From: CAZLWF01 sp031972835
GTDB lineage: Bacteria > Patescibacteriota > Minisyncoccia > Phycocordibacterales > UBA9973
DNA: 34,998 bases
Direction of reading: 5' to 3'
NCBI GenBank assembly: GCA_031972835.1
Contig: DALYDX010000008.1
Span: 1 to 34,998, forward strand
The notes beneath the pieces are model-generated. The model worked only from the letters and a program-made list of their open reading frames with translations, had not been told where the DNA came from and searched no databases. The position numbers and the translations under genes are program-made. Positions 7,220-13,002 of this stretch are shown in pieces; the first letter of the stretch is position 1; each line of letters starts with the position of its first letter.

Positions 7220-8308
7220 CTAAATGTCCCTAATATCTTTTGGTATTCTTTGGACTTGTATTGATTTAGCAAAACGGCTTGCAGATTTTTTTACAGCATC
7301 AGACGACATTTTTATATTATGTTCTTCCTCTAAGATTGCGGAAATAATAGCTTCTTTGTAGACACCCTTATGATTAAAATCTTGCTCGCCTTTATATCTT
7401 TTCAAAAGGTCCTTTTTTGATAGTTTATTTAGTTCATAAACAAGACGGTTCTTTTCATCATCACTTTCTTTAATTACTGAAGGGTGGACATCATACTGCT
7501 TATAAAAAGTATTCTTCTCAATTATATGTTCTTTCAAGTCGTCCCAGTTGTCTTCAATATACTGAAGCACCAATTCCTTTGTTGCGTATGGCTTAATAAT
7601 CAAAAATACGCTATTAAAATGCTGGGATAGTAACTGCACTGTTTGCTTATTGAAAAGATAGTCCTTACTATATGGACCTTTATCTTGTCCGTCCATATTG
7701 TTTCTGTTTGGGGAAAAGTGGTCAACTCCTAAATACTTACAATTATGGCAAGATACTTTGCTTCTAATATATTCATTTACACCTGCTTGCCCCATAAAAA
7801 GGTATTTTTCAATATAGTGGAAAATTATGTGGTCATCAAGTAAATCAACACCCCAATACTTTTGCATTAACTTAAAGGTTGTTTTATACAACTTAGATAG
7901 ATACTTATTACCTTCAAAAAGTGGATATTTTGTAAAAGTATTATGATGAGTATCTATGGCTTGTCCTAGCTCAATCATCATTGGTAACATTCCTATACCG
8001 TCATCATTTTTGTGCTTTTTCATAAATGCTTTTGTAAAAGCATCTCTATCATCTTCAGTCAATCTTCTTTTTTGTTCATATTCATAGGCACTCAAAAAAG
8101 CCCACATTGTAAGTCTCTTTTTCTCGGATTTATTCATTTTACTAATAAAGAAATCGGCTAGTTCTGGTCCGCTCGCAAAGCCGTTAGTAGGTAAACCAAG
8201 CTCTTTTCGTGTGGCTTTTATATCATCAACGAAACCTTCCTTTTGCAATAGCTTATCAAAAAGGATTTTATATTTCTTTTGAAAATAGTCCGAAGAATAC
8301 TTTTTCAT
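7220..8308 (-). CDS. 362-aa element protein of unknown function
   Basis: 362 aa, soluble, rich in Lys, Asp and aromatics. A CHNC pair (near residues 185-188, SCHNCKYLGVDHFSPNRNN) with nearby His could bind metal. The C-terminal third (KLSKKDLLKRYKGEQDFNHK) looks like a helical, possibly DNA-associated module. No Walker motif is present, so it is not a Zot-like packaging ATPase. It is the first gene of the minus-strand element, about 75 nt upstream of the 51-aa gene. The leader has a triple GTAAAG repeat and one arm of a 13-bp inverted repeat. Function unknown. Confidence 0.7.
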   Translation of the reverse strand: MKKYSSDYFQKKYKILFDKLLQKEGFVDDIKATRKELGLPTNGFASGPELADFFISKMNKSEKKRLTMWAFLSAYEYEQKRRLTEDDRDAFTKAFMKKHKNDDGIGMLPMMIELGQAIDTHHNTFTKYPLFEGNKYLSKLYKTTFKLMQKYWGVDLLDDHIIFHYIEKYLFMGQAGVNEYIRSKVSCHNCKYLGVDHFSPNRNNMDGQDKGPYSKDYLFNKQTVQLLSQHFNSVFLIIKPYATKELVLQYIEDNWDDLKEHIIEKNTFYKQYDVHPSVIKESDDEKNRLVYELNKLSKKDLLKRYKGEQDFNHKGVYKEAIISAILEEEHNIKMSSDAVKKSASRFAKSIQVQRIPKDIRDI

Positions 8309-8326
8309 ACTCTTTACTTTACTTTA

Positions 8327-8455
8327 CATTGCAGTAAAATACAAGATAGGTTGAACTTATATAAGGTCATCTCTTTGGGGTACTTTTCGACAAACAGGTT
8401 ACAGCAGACTGTCCCTGTCGAAGACAGTATTATTAACCAATTTTTTACTGCAATG
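8327..8455. repeat. 13-bp inverted repeat across a divergent start region
   Basis: CATTGCAGTAAAA at 8327-8339 is repeated in inverse orientation as TTTTACTGCAATG at 8443-8455. One arm lies 19 nt before the minus-strand start 8308; the other contains the ATG of the plus-strand gene at 8453. A separate hairpin ACTGTC/GACAGT (8408-8428) lies between them. Confidence 0.6.
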
Positions 8456-8566
8456 GCAAAAACCAAAGAAGGAAAAAAGATTGTAGAAGTTCGTAAGCAT
8501 TACCGAAAGCTAGACAATGGCAAAAAGGTACTTGTTCGTGAACATCGTAAATCAACACCTAATTAA
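8453..8566 (+). CDS. 37-aa basic peptide
   Basis: Starts MAKTKEGKKIVEVRKHYRKL and ends VREHRKSTPN; 37 aa, strongly basic with a beta-hairpin-like repeat of KKI/V..VR units (GKKIVEVRKHY, GKKVLVREHRK). The composition resembles small nucleic-acid-binding proteins. Its ATG lies inside an inverted-repeat arm shared with the divergent element gene, which suggests joint control. It could be the rightward regulatory gene of the element or a host gene at its edge. Confidence 0.6.
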   Translation: MAKTKEGKKIVEVRKHYRKLDNGKKVLVREHRKSTPN

Positions 8567-8629
8567 ATAGGTGGGTCGCCCTAAGGGGTGACCTTACATA
8601 AGCTCAATATGGAATTGTAAAAGAGCTTC

Positions 8630-8728
8630 CTAGTTCTGAAGTTCAAGCATCGGAAATAGTCCTAAAATACCGCTAAACTGCAAATCACTTTTAATGTCAG
8701 CCCAATTTGCAGTTCTGAACTTGTCCAC
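8630..8728 (-). pseudogene. Coding-tail remnant, copy A
   Basis: A 32-codon frame, VDKFRTANWADIKSDLQFSG through LFPMLELQN and TAG. It aligns without gaps to copy B at 9532-9633, about 20 of 32 residues identical, and includes synonymous differences (TTG/CTA, CCG/CCA, AGC/TCT). The frame was therefore under protein selection. It is cut upstream by the 48-bp palindrome. By position in a recombinase hotspot it may be the C-terminal tail of lost integrase genes, but this is inference. Confidence 0.5.
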
Positions 8729-8732
8729 TAAA

Positions 8733-8780
8733 GGGAGCATAATAAAAAAACACCATATGGTGTTTTTTTATTATGCTCCC
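8733..8780. repeat. Perfect 48-bp palindrome with terminator-like core
   Basis: Both 24-nt halves are exact reverse complements with no spacer. The left half begins GGGAGCATAATAAAAAAACA and the core is CACCATATGGTG flanked by A7 and T7. It can terminate transcription in both directions, yet the halves extend well beyond what a terminator needs. Confidence 0.85.
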
Positions 8781-8784
8781 CGGA

Positions 8785-8898
8785 GAAAGGCAACTTCTTG
8801 CCTTTCGCGCAAGGATCAAAAGACTTTTCATTATCTGCCAAAGGCGGATTGAAAAGTACCAGCGAGTGTAGCTCTAAATCCCTGCCTGGGAGCAGATA
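8785..8898 (+). other. Structured junction region with T-arm-like sequence (possible attR)
   Basis: It contains a 9-bp hairpin GAAAGGCAA/TTGCCTTTC (8785-8806) and a nested hairpin ACTTTTCA/TGAAAAGT enclosing TCTGCC/GGCGGA (about 8824-8858). A sequence near 8870-8895 (GTAGCTC, ATCCCTGCCT, GGGAGC) parallels the T-arm and acceptor of tRNA-Asn (GTAGGTTC, ATCCCTACCT, CCGAGC). This could be the right attachment site of the element. Similarity is partial. Confidence 0.35.
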
Positions 8899-8927
8899 TT
8901 GACAAATAGATTGTAATATATTATAGT
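8899..8927 (+). promoter_or_regulatory. Sigma70-type promoter
   Basis: TTGACA at 8899-8904, 17-bp spacer, TATAGT at 8922-8927. It reads into the gene starting at 9049 through a leader of about 115 nt. Confidence 0.75.
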
Positions 8928-8981
8928 ATACTGTAAAAGTATGACAGTTCTTTGCTATTTTTATGGTTGTGAGCTTGTTGT

Positions 8982-9015
8982 GTTCTCTCAGTTTCTTTAC
9001 GGGAGTTGGGAGAAC
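8982..9015 (+). promoter_or_regulatory. Leader hairpin before the gene at 9049
   Basis: A 9-bp stem GTTCTCTCA / TTGGGAGAAC (one G-U) lies within the transcribed leader, 33 nt upstream of the ATG at 9049. Confidence 0.4.
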
Positions 9016-9048
9016 ATAACAATAAATTCACAACTAATAAAAAATAAA

Positions 9049-9471
9049 ATGAAAACAACGAAATTCGCACTCAATGGAGATGCTGTCAACAAGCTTTTTA
9101 CGTCACTTCTTTTTCAGGAAAATGAAATGAAGGACGGAAAACCAATTATTGAGCCTAAAATTGGAGAAGGATTGAGGGTAAAATCTTACGATTTTTTCCC
9201 TGAAAGAATTGATGCCAAAAAGGAAGACATCAAAGGAATGCTTTCACAGCTTCCAAATGAATTTATGGAAAGCAGTGGAGGTGGTTGGTCATTCCTTAAT
9301 GCCAATGTTACCAAAGATGGTGAACTGTGGACTGATTCTCACGAAGCAATGGAACAATTGTTCGCTATGGCTAACGCCCTTGGACTTTCAGAGTATAAAC
9401 TTCCAAGAAAAATGTGGTCAATGTTGCCTGGAGGCAGGCCATATGTTGTTGTAAAAGACAAATCATTTTAG
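9049..9471 (+). CDS. 140-aa protein of unknown function
   Basis: Start chosen at 9049 (MKTTKFALNGDAVNKLFTSL) because the upstream in-frame part (8941-9048) lies in the promoter leader, contains a hairpin and has non-coding-like composition. The protein is soluble, with an acidic middle (IDAKKEDIKGMLSQLPNEF), a Gly-rich turn (ESSGGGWSFLNANV) and a C-terminus ending GGRPYVVVKDKSF. No family is recognised. It has its own sigma70 promoter and an unusual terminator. It lies between the two coding-tail remnants, so it may itself be accessory. Confidence 0.65.
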   Translation: MKTTKFALNGDAVNKLFTSLLFQENEMKDGKPIIEPKIGEGLRVKSYDFFPERIDAKKEDIKGMLSQLPNEFMESSGGGWSFLNANVTKDGELWTDSHEAMEQLFAMANALGLSEYKLPRKMWSMLPGGRPYVVVKDKSF

Positions 9472-9487
9472 AAACGACAATATCTGC

Positions 9488-9528
9488 GAGCCGTAGAAAG
9501 AGCTAAATTACTTTTTACGGCTCTTTCT
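9488..9528 (+). terminator. Terminator with mutually exclusive alternative stem
   Basis: AGAAAGAGC (9495-9503) pairs with GCTCTTTCT (9520-9528), followed by a T-rich tract. Alternatively GAGCCGTA (9488-9495) pairs with TACGGCTC (9516-9523). The two stems overlap and exclude each other. Confidence 0.6.
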
Positions 9529-9531
9529 ATT

Positions 9532-9633
9532 TTATGAGTTCTGAAGTGTCATCATTGGAAACAAGTCAAAAATTTTAGAAAATTCCAAATCTCTTTTAAT
9601 TGCAGTCCAATTGAGAGTTCTGCTCGCGTCCAC
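9532..9633 (-). pseudogene. Coding-tail remnant, copy B
   Basis: A 33-codon frame, VDASRTLNWTAIKRDLEFSK through LFPMMTLQNS and TAA, homologous to copy A (8630-8728). The open frame extends upstream about ten codons (NGSDTTLFTL) to a TAG, with no start. It is a diverged relic of the same protein end, about 900 bp away, consistent with repeated insertion or decay at this hotspot. Confidence 0.5.
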
Positions 9634-9705
9634 TAGAGTGAAGAGTGTTGTGTCGGAGCCATTCTAGGTATCCTGGCACAAGTTCGAACATAAATAGTTT
9701 TAATG

Positions 9706-9711
9706 TATAAT
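9706..9711 (+). promoter_or_regulatory. -10 box 6 nt before the kinase start
   Basis: TATAAT at 9706-9711 precedes ATG 9718 by 6 nt, implying a leaderless mRNA. The in-frame ATG at 9703 overlaps this box and is therefore rejected as the start. Confidence 0.6.
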
Positions 9712-9717
9712 ATCTAC

Positions 9718-10242
9718 ATGAAAGAAACTTTTGTTTGTCTCATCACAGGCCCAATGGGGGCTGGTAAATCTTCTGTGTCAAAAGCATTGGCTAGTAAATT
9801 TGAACGCAGTGCTGTAATAGAAGTAGATATACTTCGTGGAATGATAAAAGGGGGATTTGTAAGACCTTCACCTTATACTGAAGAAGTAGAATTACAGCTT
9901 TCTCTTAGTGCAAAAAATGCTTGTGATGTGGCCAATAATTTCTTAGAAAAAGGTTTCAATGTCTTTATTGATGGTATTGTAGGTAGAAAGCTGTTAGAGC
10001 AGTATTCAAATTTCTTTAAAGGCAAAAACTTCAAAGCGTTTTTATTAATGCCTTCCGTAGATGCTCTCTTGAAACGCTTTGATGATAGAGGAGACTATGC
10101 AGAACTCCGCGCACGAACCATGGAACTGCATAAAAATTTTTCTGAGAAGAAAAACGAACTCAACTGTTGTGTTATAGATTCTAGCGATCAAACACTAGAG
10201 GAAACCGTAGATGAGATATATTCGTCAATTGTTTCGTCGTAG
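9718..10242 (+). CDS. P-loop kinase-like protein
   Basis: 174 aa from ATG 9718. The Walker A motif GPMGAGKSS is at residues 11-19, after strand FVCLIT. VIEVDILRGMIKGG and the later FNVFIDGIVGR supply substrate-side and Walker B-like acidic residues. A lid-like RFDDRGDYAELRART follows. The layout matches small nucleotide- or metabolite-phosphotransferases of the AAA_33/shikimate kinase-like group; substrate unknown. A -10 box just upstream suggests leaderless transcription. A role in phosphorylating a small molecule or antibiotic is possible but not shown. Confidence 0.7.
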   Translation: MKETFVCLITGPMGAGKSSVSKALASKFERSAVIEVDILRGMIKGGFVRPSPYTEEVELQLSLSAKNACDVANNFLEKGFNVFIDGIVGRKLLEQYSNFFKGKNFKAFLLMPSVDALLKRFDDRGDYAELRARTMELHKNFSEKKNELNCCVIDSSDQTLEETVDEIYSSIVSS

Positions 10243-10335
10243 GAAATCTTAACAATAGTATTTCGAACGTCATCCGAAGTTTGGAGTGTTGCAAAAGACC
10301 AGAACTCATTTTTTTCATCCTTTGTGTCTTTCTGA

Positions 10336-10341
10336 TATACT
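10336..10341 (+). promoter_or_regulatory. -10 box 6 nt before the VOC gene
   Basis: TATACT at 10336-10341, 6 nt before ATG 10348, consistent with leaderless transcription. Confidence 0.5.
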
Positions 10342-10347
10342 TGTCTC

Positions 10348-10776
10348 ATGACAACAATACATCCTTGGATTAACTTCAACGGCAATGCCTTTGAAGCGTT
10401 TACTTTTTATAAGTCAGTATTTGGAGGTGAGTTTGTAAAAATTATTCGTTTCAAAGATCTCGCTAGTTCTGACTTTCAGATTCCAGAAGCTGAGGCAGAG
10501 AAAATCATGTATATCGCTCTACCTATCGGCAGTGATAGTGTCTTGATTGCAAATGACGTTCCAGAGTTTATGGGGCGCGTAAACGAGAACGAAAACAGAA
10601 GCAAGATTATAGTGAACACAGAAAGTAAAGAAGAAGCAGACAGATTGTTCAATGGTCTTTCAGCTGGAGGACAGGTAGAAGGCCCTATGGGTGATAGTCC
10701 TTGGGGTAGTTATGCCGGAATGTTTCGAGACAAATATGGCATTGAGTGGTTAATCGAATTTTCTAATAGTAATTAA
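10348..10776 (+). CDS. VOC superfamily protein, PhnB/YjdN-like
   Basis: 142 aa. The start TTIHPWINFNGNAFEAFTFY, with the following KSVFGGE, is typical of PhnB-like (3-demethylubiquinone methyltransferase-named) vicinal oxygen chelate proteins. The second half has EGPMGDSPWGSYAGMFRDKY and GIEWLIEF, the conserved ending. The VOC fold uses paired beta-alpha-beta-beta-beta modules and usually binds a metal or a small ligand; the precise substrate of this subgroup is unknown. It is leaderless by position of its -10 box. A broken copy of a related gene lies at 12272. Confidence 0.85.
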   Translation: MTTIHPWINFNGNAFEAFTFYKSVFGGEFVKIIRFKDLASSDFQIPEAEAEKIMYIALPIGSDSVLIANDVPEFMGRVNENENRSKIIVNTESKEEADRLFNGLSAGGQVEGPMGDSPWGSYAGMFRDKYGIEWLIEFSNSN

Positions 10777-10777
10777 A

Positions 10778-11011
10778 TTATCTATGCACACACCCTGCCC
10801 AACAGCATGGGCGGCGCATTCCACTTTCAAGTTTTGAAATCCCCTTTTTGATTCTGATATCTCTGGTCTCTGCTTTCTTGCCGGAAGTAACCCAACATAT
10901 CCATTCGTTCCGCGCGAGTGGTGTAACCTCTTTCCATACTGCGCTCGCTTTTTTAGAAGCATCAATAGCTTTTTTGAAATCGGCAGGCATTGTGTGTGGC
11001 AATTTAATCAT
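10778..11011 (-). CDS. YdeI/OmpD-associated-like small protein
   Basis: 77 aa. ADFKKAIDASKKASAVWKEV, then TPLARNEWICWVTSGKKAET and RDIRIKKGISKLESGMRRPC match the C-terminal core of YdeI/OmpD-associated (OmdA) proteins, with the conserved R-E-W and K-x-x-E-T-R pattern. Family members are poorly understood and some have been linked to bacteriocin or peptide tolerance. It is shorter than full YdeI proteins and contains only the helical core. It is convergent with the VOC gene, 2 nt apart, with no terminator between them. Confidence 0.7.
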   Translation of the reverse strand: MIKLPHTMPADFKKAIDASKKASAVWKEVTPLARNEWICWVTSGKKAETRDIRIKKGISKLESGMRRPCCWAGCVHR

Positions 11012-11038
11012 CTAATTATCTTACCAAATCCTCTATGA

Positions 11039-11044
11039 TATACT
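11039..11044 (+). promoter_or_regulatory. -10 box 6 nt before ATG 11051
   Basis: TATACT at 11039-11044 with ATG 6 nt later; probable leaderless start. Confidence 0.5.
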
Positions 11045-11050
11045 AAGCGT

Positions 11051-11257
11051 ATGCAAAAAATAGCAACAAAAATATTTATAGGTGCGTCTATCGCCTTTGG
11101 AATAATAGGAATGGTACTAGTTCTAACTGGAGGACTGGATGGAGAACAAACAGCATTGAGTGAAGTACTAGCAAAACTTCTACAAGCAACAGTATTTATA
11201 ATCCTTCCATCATTTGCAATCAGTTTGGCTGGTAGATATCTAGACAACAAATCTTAA
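11051..11257 (+). CDS. Two-helix membrane protein
   Basis: 68 aa. Two hydrophobic helices (IFIGASIAFGIIGMVLVLTG and LLQATVFIILPSFAISLAG) are joined by a short polar loop (GLDGEQTALSEVLAK). The tail is short and charged (RYLDNKS). Topology is a membrane hairpin. No family is recognised. It is monocistronic, with a -10 box 6 nt upstream and a terminator 12 nt downstream. Confidence 0.75.
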   Translation: MQKIATKIFIGASIAFGIIGMVLVLTGGLDGEQTALSEVLAKLLQATVFIILPSFAISLAGRYLDNKS

Positions 11258-11269
11258 AAAATTGATTCG

Positions 11270-11297
11270 AAAAACAATCCAAAAAAGGATTGTTTTT
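11270..11297 (+). terminator. Terminator
   Basis: An 11-bp stem AAAAACAATCC/GGATTGTTTTT with an A6 loop, after the two-helix membrane protein gene. Confidence 0.85.
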
Positions 11298-11323
11298 TAC
11301 TTGTAATTCCCCACCCTAAAGAG

Positions 11324-11329
11324 TAAAAT
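11324..11329 (+). promoter_or_regulatory. -10 box 7 nt before ATG 11337
   Basis: TAAAAT at 11324-11329, 7 nt before the DoxX-like gene start; probable leaderless transcript. Confidence 0.4.
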
Positions 11330-11336
11330 CGATAAT

Positions 11337-11708
11337 ATGAAAAAACATAAAATCATCTTTTGGGTTACAACAGGTCTTATATTTATATTCGAAGGAGTCA
11401 TGCCAGCTCTCACTTCACAAAGTGAAATGTCTATCCAAGGTATCGTAGGGCTCGGCTATCCGCTCTATTTCGTTACATTACTCACAGTATTCAAGGTCCT
11501 CGGATCTATTGTACTCATCGTTCCGAAGTTTCCAAAGAATGTAAAAGAGTGGGCATATGCTGGATTTGGTATCGATTTCATCTCGGCATTTGTAAGTATC
11601 TGGGTAGTGGCAGGGTTCAATGCAACACTCGCTATCCCGGTTGTTGCATTCATAATCCTCGCGCTTTCGTACAAGTCTTACCATAAACTAAACTCCGCAA
11701 ACACTTAA
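11337..11708 (+). CDS. DoxX-like membrane protein
   Basis: 123 aa with four membrane helices: IIFWVTTGLIFIFEGVMPAL, LYFVTLLTVFKVLGSIVLIV, WAYAGFGIDFISAFVSIWVV and LAIPVVAFIILALSY. The pattern (E in the first helix, GYP before helix 2, VLGSIVLIVPKFPKNVKEWAYAG-type linker) is that of DoxX_2/DoxX-like proteins, whose roles range from quinone-linked redox to unknown. It is monocistronic, with a long hairpin terminator. Confidence 0.8.
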   Translation: MKKHKIIFWVTTGLIFIFEGVMPALTSQSEMSIQGIVGLGYPLYFVTLLTVFKVLGSIVLIVPKFPKNVKEWAYAGFGIDFISAFVSIWVVAGFNATLAIPVVAFIILALSYKSYHKLNSANT

Positions 11709-11734
11709 ACTTAATACCCTACTGATTCAATAGT

Positions 11735-11777
11735 ATGGCGCAGAAACTGCAACAAAAAGTTGTAGTTTCTGCGCCAT
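11735..11777 (+). terminator. Long-stem terminator of the DoxX-like gene
   Basis: A 19-bp stem (ATGGCGCAGAAACTGCAAC with its complement, one wobble) and a 5-A loop, followed by a weak T tract. Confidence 0.8.
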
Positions 11778-11818
11778 TTATTAGAAAACTTCAAATTAAA
11801 ATAAAACACAAATATTAC

Positions 11819-11847
11819 TTGACTTTTATATAGGAATATGTTATATT
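11819..11847 (+). promoter_or_regulatory. Sigma70-type promoter of the lipoprotein gene
   Basis: TTGACT at 11819-11824, 17-bp spacer, TATATT at 11842-11847. The transcript would start about 11854 and carry a leader hairpin. Confidence 0.7.
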
Positions 11848-11874
11848 AATAGGTAGGAGTCCTTTTGGGTGCTA

Positions 11875-11929
11875 GTTTTATTGGTTTCTTTAGTGGCTTT
11901 TATGTGGCCTTTAAAAAAACCAATAAAAC
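11875..11929 (+). promoter_or_regulatory. Leader stem-loop before lipoprotein start
   Basis: A perfect 13-bp stem GTTTTATTGGTTT/AAACCAATAAAAC encloses 29 nt and ends 6 nt before ATG 11936. It occupies the ribosome-binding zone. Confidence 0.6.
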
Positions 11930-11935
11930 AAAAAT

Positions 11936-12196
11936 ATGATAAAAATAATATTTTTAGTTGCAATAGCAACCCTAACTTCATGCTCAAATAAAAAAGAAGT
12001 TATTCTGTATTGTGAAGTTGAAGGAAGAGAAAAAAAGGTAGAATATAGTGAAAGTATTGAAACGCTGTTAGTTATGAAGAACGGAGACAGCATTTTATTA
12101 AAACCAATTTATTTTGGAAATGACTATGTTCACGTGGTATCTAAAAGTGAAAAAACTGTAACAGCATCAATAACCTCAATCGAAGTTATTGATTAA
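11936..12196 (+). CDS. Small lipoprotein
   Basis: 86 aa. A lipoprotein signal peptide with lipobox TLTSC (Cys near residue 16) is followed by SNKKEVILYCEVEGREKKVE and beta-rich segments ending TASITSIEVID. The mature domain of about 70 residues is small and unknown. The N-terminus style (short signal, SCSNKK) resembles Bacteroidota lipoproteins. It has a clear promoter, a leader hairpin and a terminator, so it is monocistronic. Confidence 0.75.
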   Translation: MIKIIFLVAIATLTSCSNKKEVILYCEVEGREKKVEYSESIETLLVMKNGDSILLKPIYFGNDYVHVVSKSEKTVTASITSIEVID

Positions 12197-12210
12197 ATAT
12201 CCAAAAAAAT

Positions 12211-12235
12211 AAAACTGACCTAATAAGTCAGTTTT
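12211..12235 (+). terminator. Terminator of the small lipoprotein gene
   Basis: A 9-bp stem AAAACTGAC/GTCAGTTTT with a 7-nt loop. Confidence 0.8.
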
Positions 12236-12271
12236 CTCTTTATATTTTTATTGATATAATATTTTTTATTT

Positions 12272-12337
12272 ATGCAAAAAATAGCTCCATTTTTATGGTT
12301 CAATAACTGTGACCAAGAGACATACAAAGGAAACTAG
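12272..12337 (+). pseudogene. N-terminal remnant of a PhnB-like VOC gene
   Basis: The frame MQKIAPFLWFNNCDQETYKG ends at TAG after 21 codons. The first 11 residues match the canonical start of PhnB-like VOC proteins (MQKI-P-FLWF-N), and no continuation is visible in any frame downstream. A TATAAT box at 12255-12260 still precedes it. It is read as the stub of a gene whose remainder was deleted. Confidence 0.55.
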
Positions 12338-12399
12338 ACTTTAACGCAAAAAATACCCAGCATTTTTACAGATTTTTAACTTAAACTTATCTTCAAAAG

Positions 12400-12436
12400 A
12401 AAAGTAGTCCAACAATAGTGCAGTGAGTCTACTTTT
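12400..12436 (+). terminator. Terminator-like hairpin in intergenic 12338-12491
   Basis: AAAAGTAG/CTACTTTT (8 bp) with a 21-nt loop, followed by GGTTTT. It may be the leftover terminator of the broken VOC gene. The rest of 12338-12491 has no open frame and a TTGACA at 12447. Confidence 0.4.
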
Positions 12437-12491
12437 GGTTTTAAAGTTGACATTTTTTCTGTTTATTATAAAGTTAAAAAAACATTAAAAA

Positions 12492-12953
12492 ATGAACAGA
12501 AAAGAAATTCAAAGTGCGACATTTGGAATGTCCTTTGGCAGAAGAACTCTAGGAGCACTGGAGTTTGTGACATTATTTACGATAGCAGCGTATATATTTG
12601 CACTACTCGCTGCTATTTCTGTAGGATATTTTGAGAATACCATAGCAGAGTATGACGCCTTTTCACGAGAATGGTTTTGGGAGTTGCAATCCTTTGCAAT
12701 TCCTATTGCCTGCATAGCAGCAGCAAGTGCATTACTCGTTGCAACAAAGAACAGAGAGTGCTCTATTTTTTTATATAGATTTTATACACCTACTCCAAAA
12801 GAGGTTGAAAAATATAAAAATCGAGAAACCGAAAAAATACAAAGAAAAATAAAAGAAAATATTGCATGTATAGAAGAACTTGAGAAAGACATTCAAACAA
12901 AGCAAGAAGAAATTAAAAAAAATCAAATTCTACTTGAAAAAGTAAAGACTTAA
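12492..12953 (+). CDS. Membrane protein with C-terminal coiled coil
   Basis: 153 aa. Two membrane helices, about 24-45 (FVTLFTIAAYIFALLAAISV) and 68-88 (FAIPIACIAAASALLVATK), are followed by a cytoplasmic segment and a long Lys/Glu coiled coil (about 105-150: EKIQRKIKENIACIEELEKD and further). The layout suits a scaffold or tether. No family is recognised. It is monocistronic, with a terminator at 12971. Confidence 0.7.
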   Translation: MNRKEIQSATFGMSFGRRTLGALEFVTLFTIAAYIFALLAAISVGYFENTIAEYDAFSREWFWELQSFAIPIACIAAASALLVATKNRECSIFLYRFYTPTPKEVEKYKNRETEKIQRKIKENIACIEELEKDIQTKQEEIKKNQILLEKVKT

Positions 12954-12970
12954 GATATTCTTTTATAGAT

Positions 12971-12996
12971 AATCTCCCACAGTAAGTTGGGAGATT
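12971..12996 (+). terminator. Terminator of the coiled-coil membrane protein gene
   Basis: AATCTCCCA/TGGGAGATT (9 bp) followed by T7. Confidence 0.85.
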
Positions 12997-13002
12997 TTTT
13001 TA

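Noticed and set aside
2662..8308. Interpretation of the element as a complete filamentous prophage.
   Set aside because: Only the Rep resembles filamentous phage; no Zot-type ATPase, major coat peptide or pIII-like protein could be seen.
8941..9048. Upstream extension of the gene at 9049.
   Set aside because: It lies in the predicted transcript leader with a hairpin; its residues do not look like a signal peptide or domain.
10188..10366. A minus-strand frame (MRQVYQKDTKDEKNEFWSFA ...) between the kinase and VOC genes, with reasonable amino-acid composition.
   Set aside because: Its 3' third is antisense to the kinase CDS and its start overlaps the VOC gene start and -10 box; no ribosome-binding or terminator signal supports it.
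12447..12472. Promoter TTGACA...TATAAA for the gene at 12492.
   Set aside because: The spacer is only 14 bp, outside the 16-18 bp seen at the convincing promoters here.
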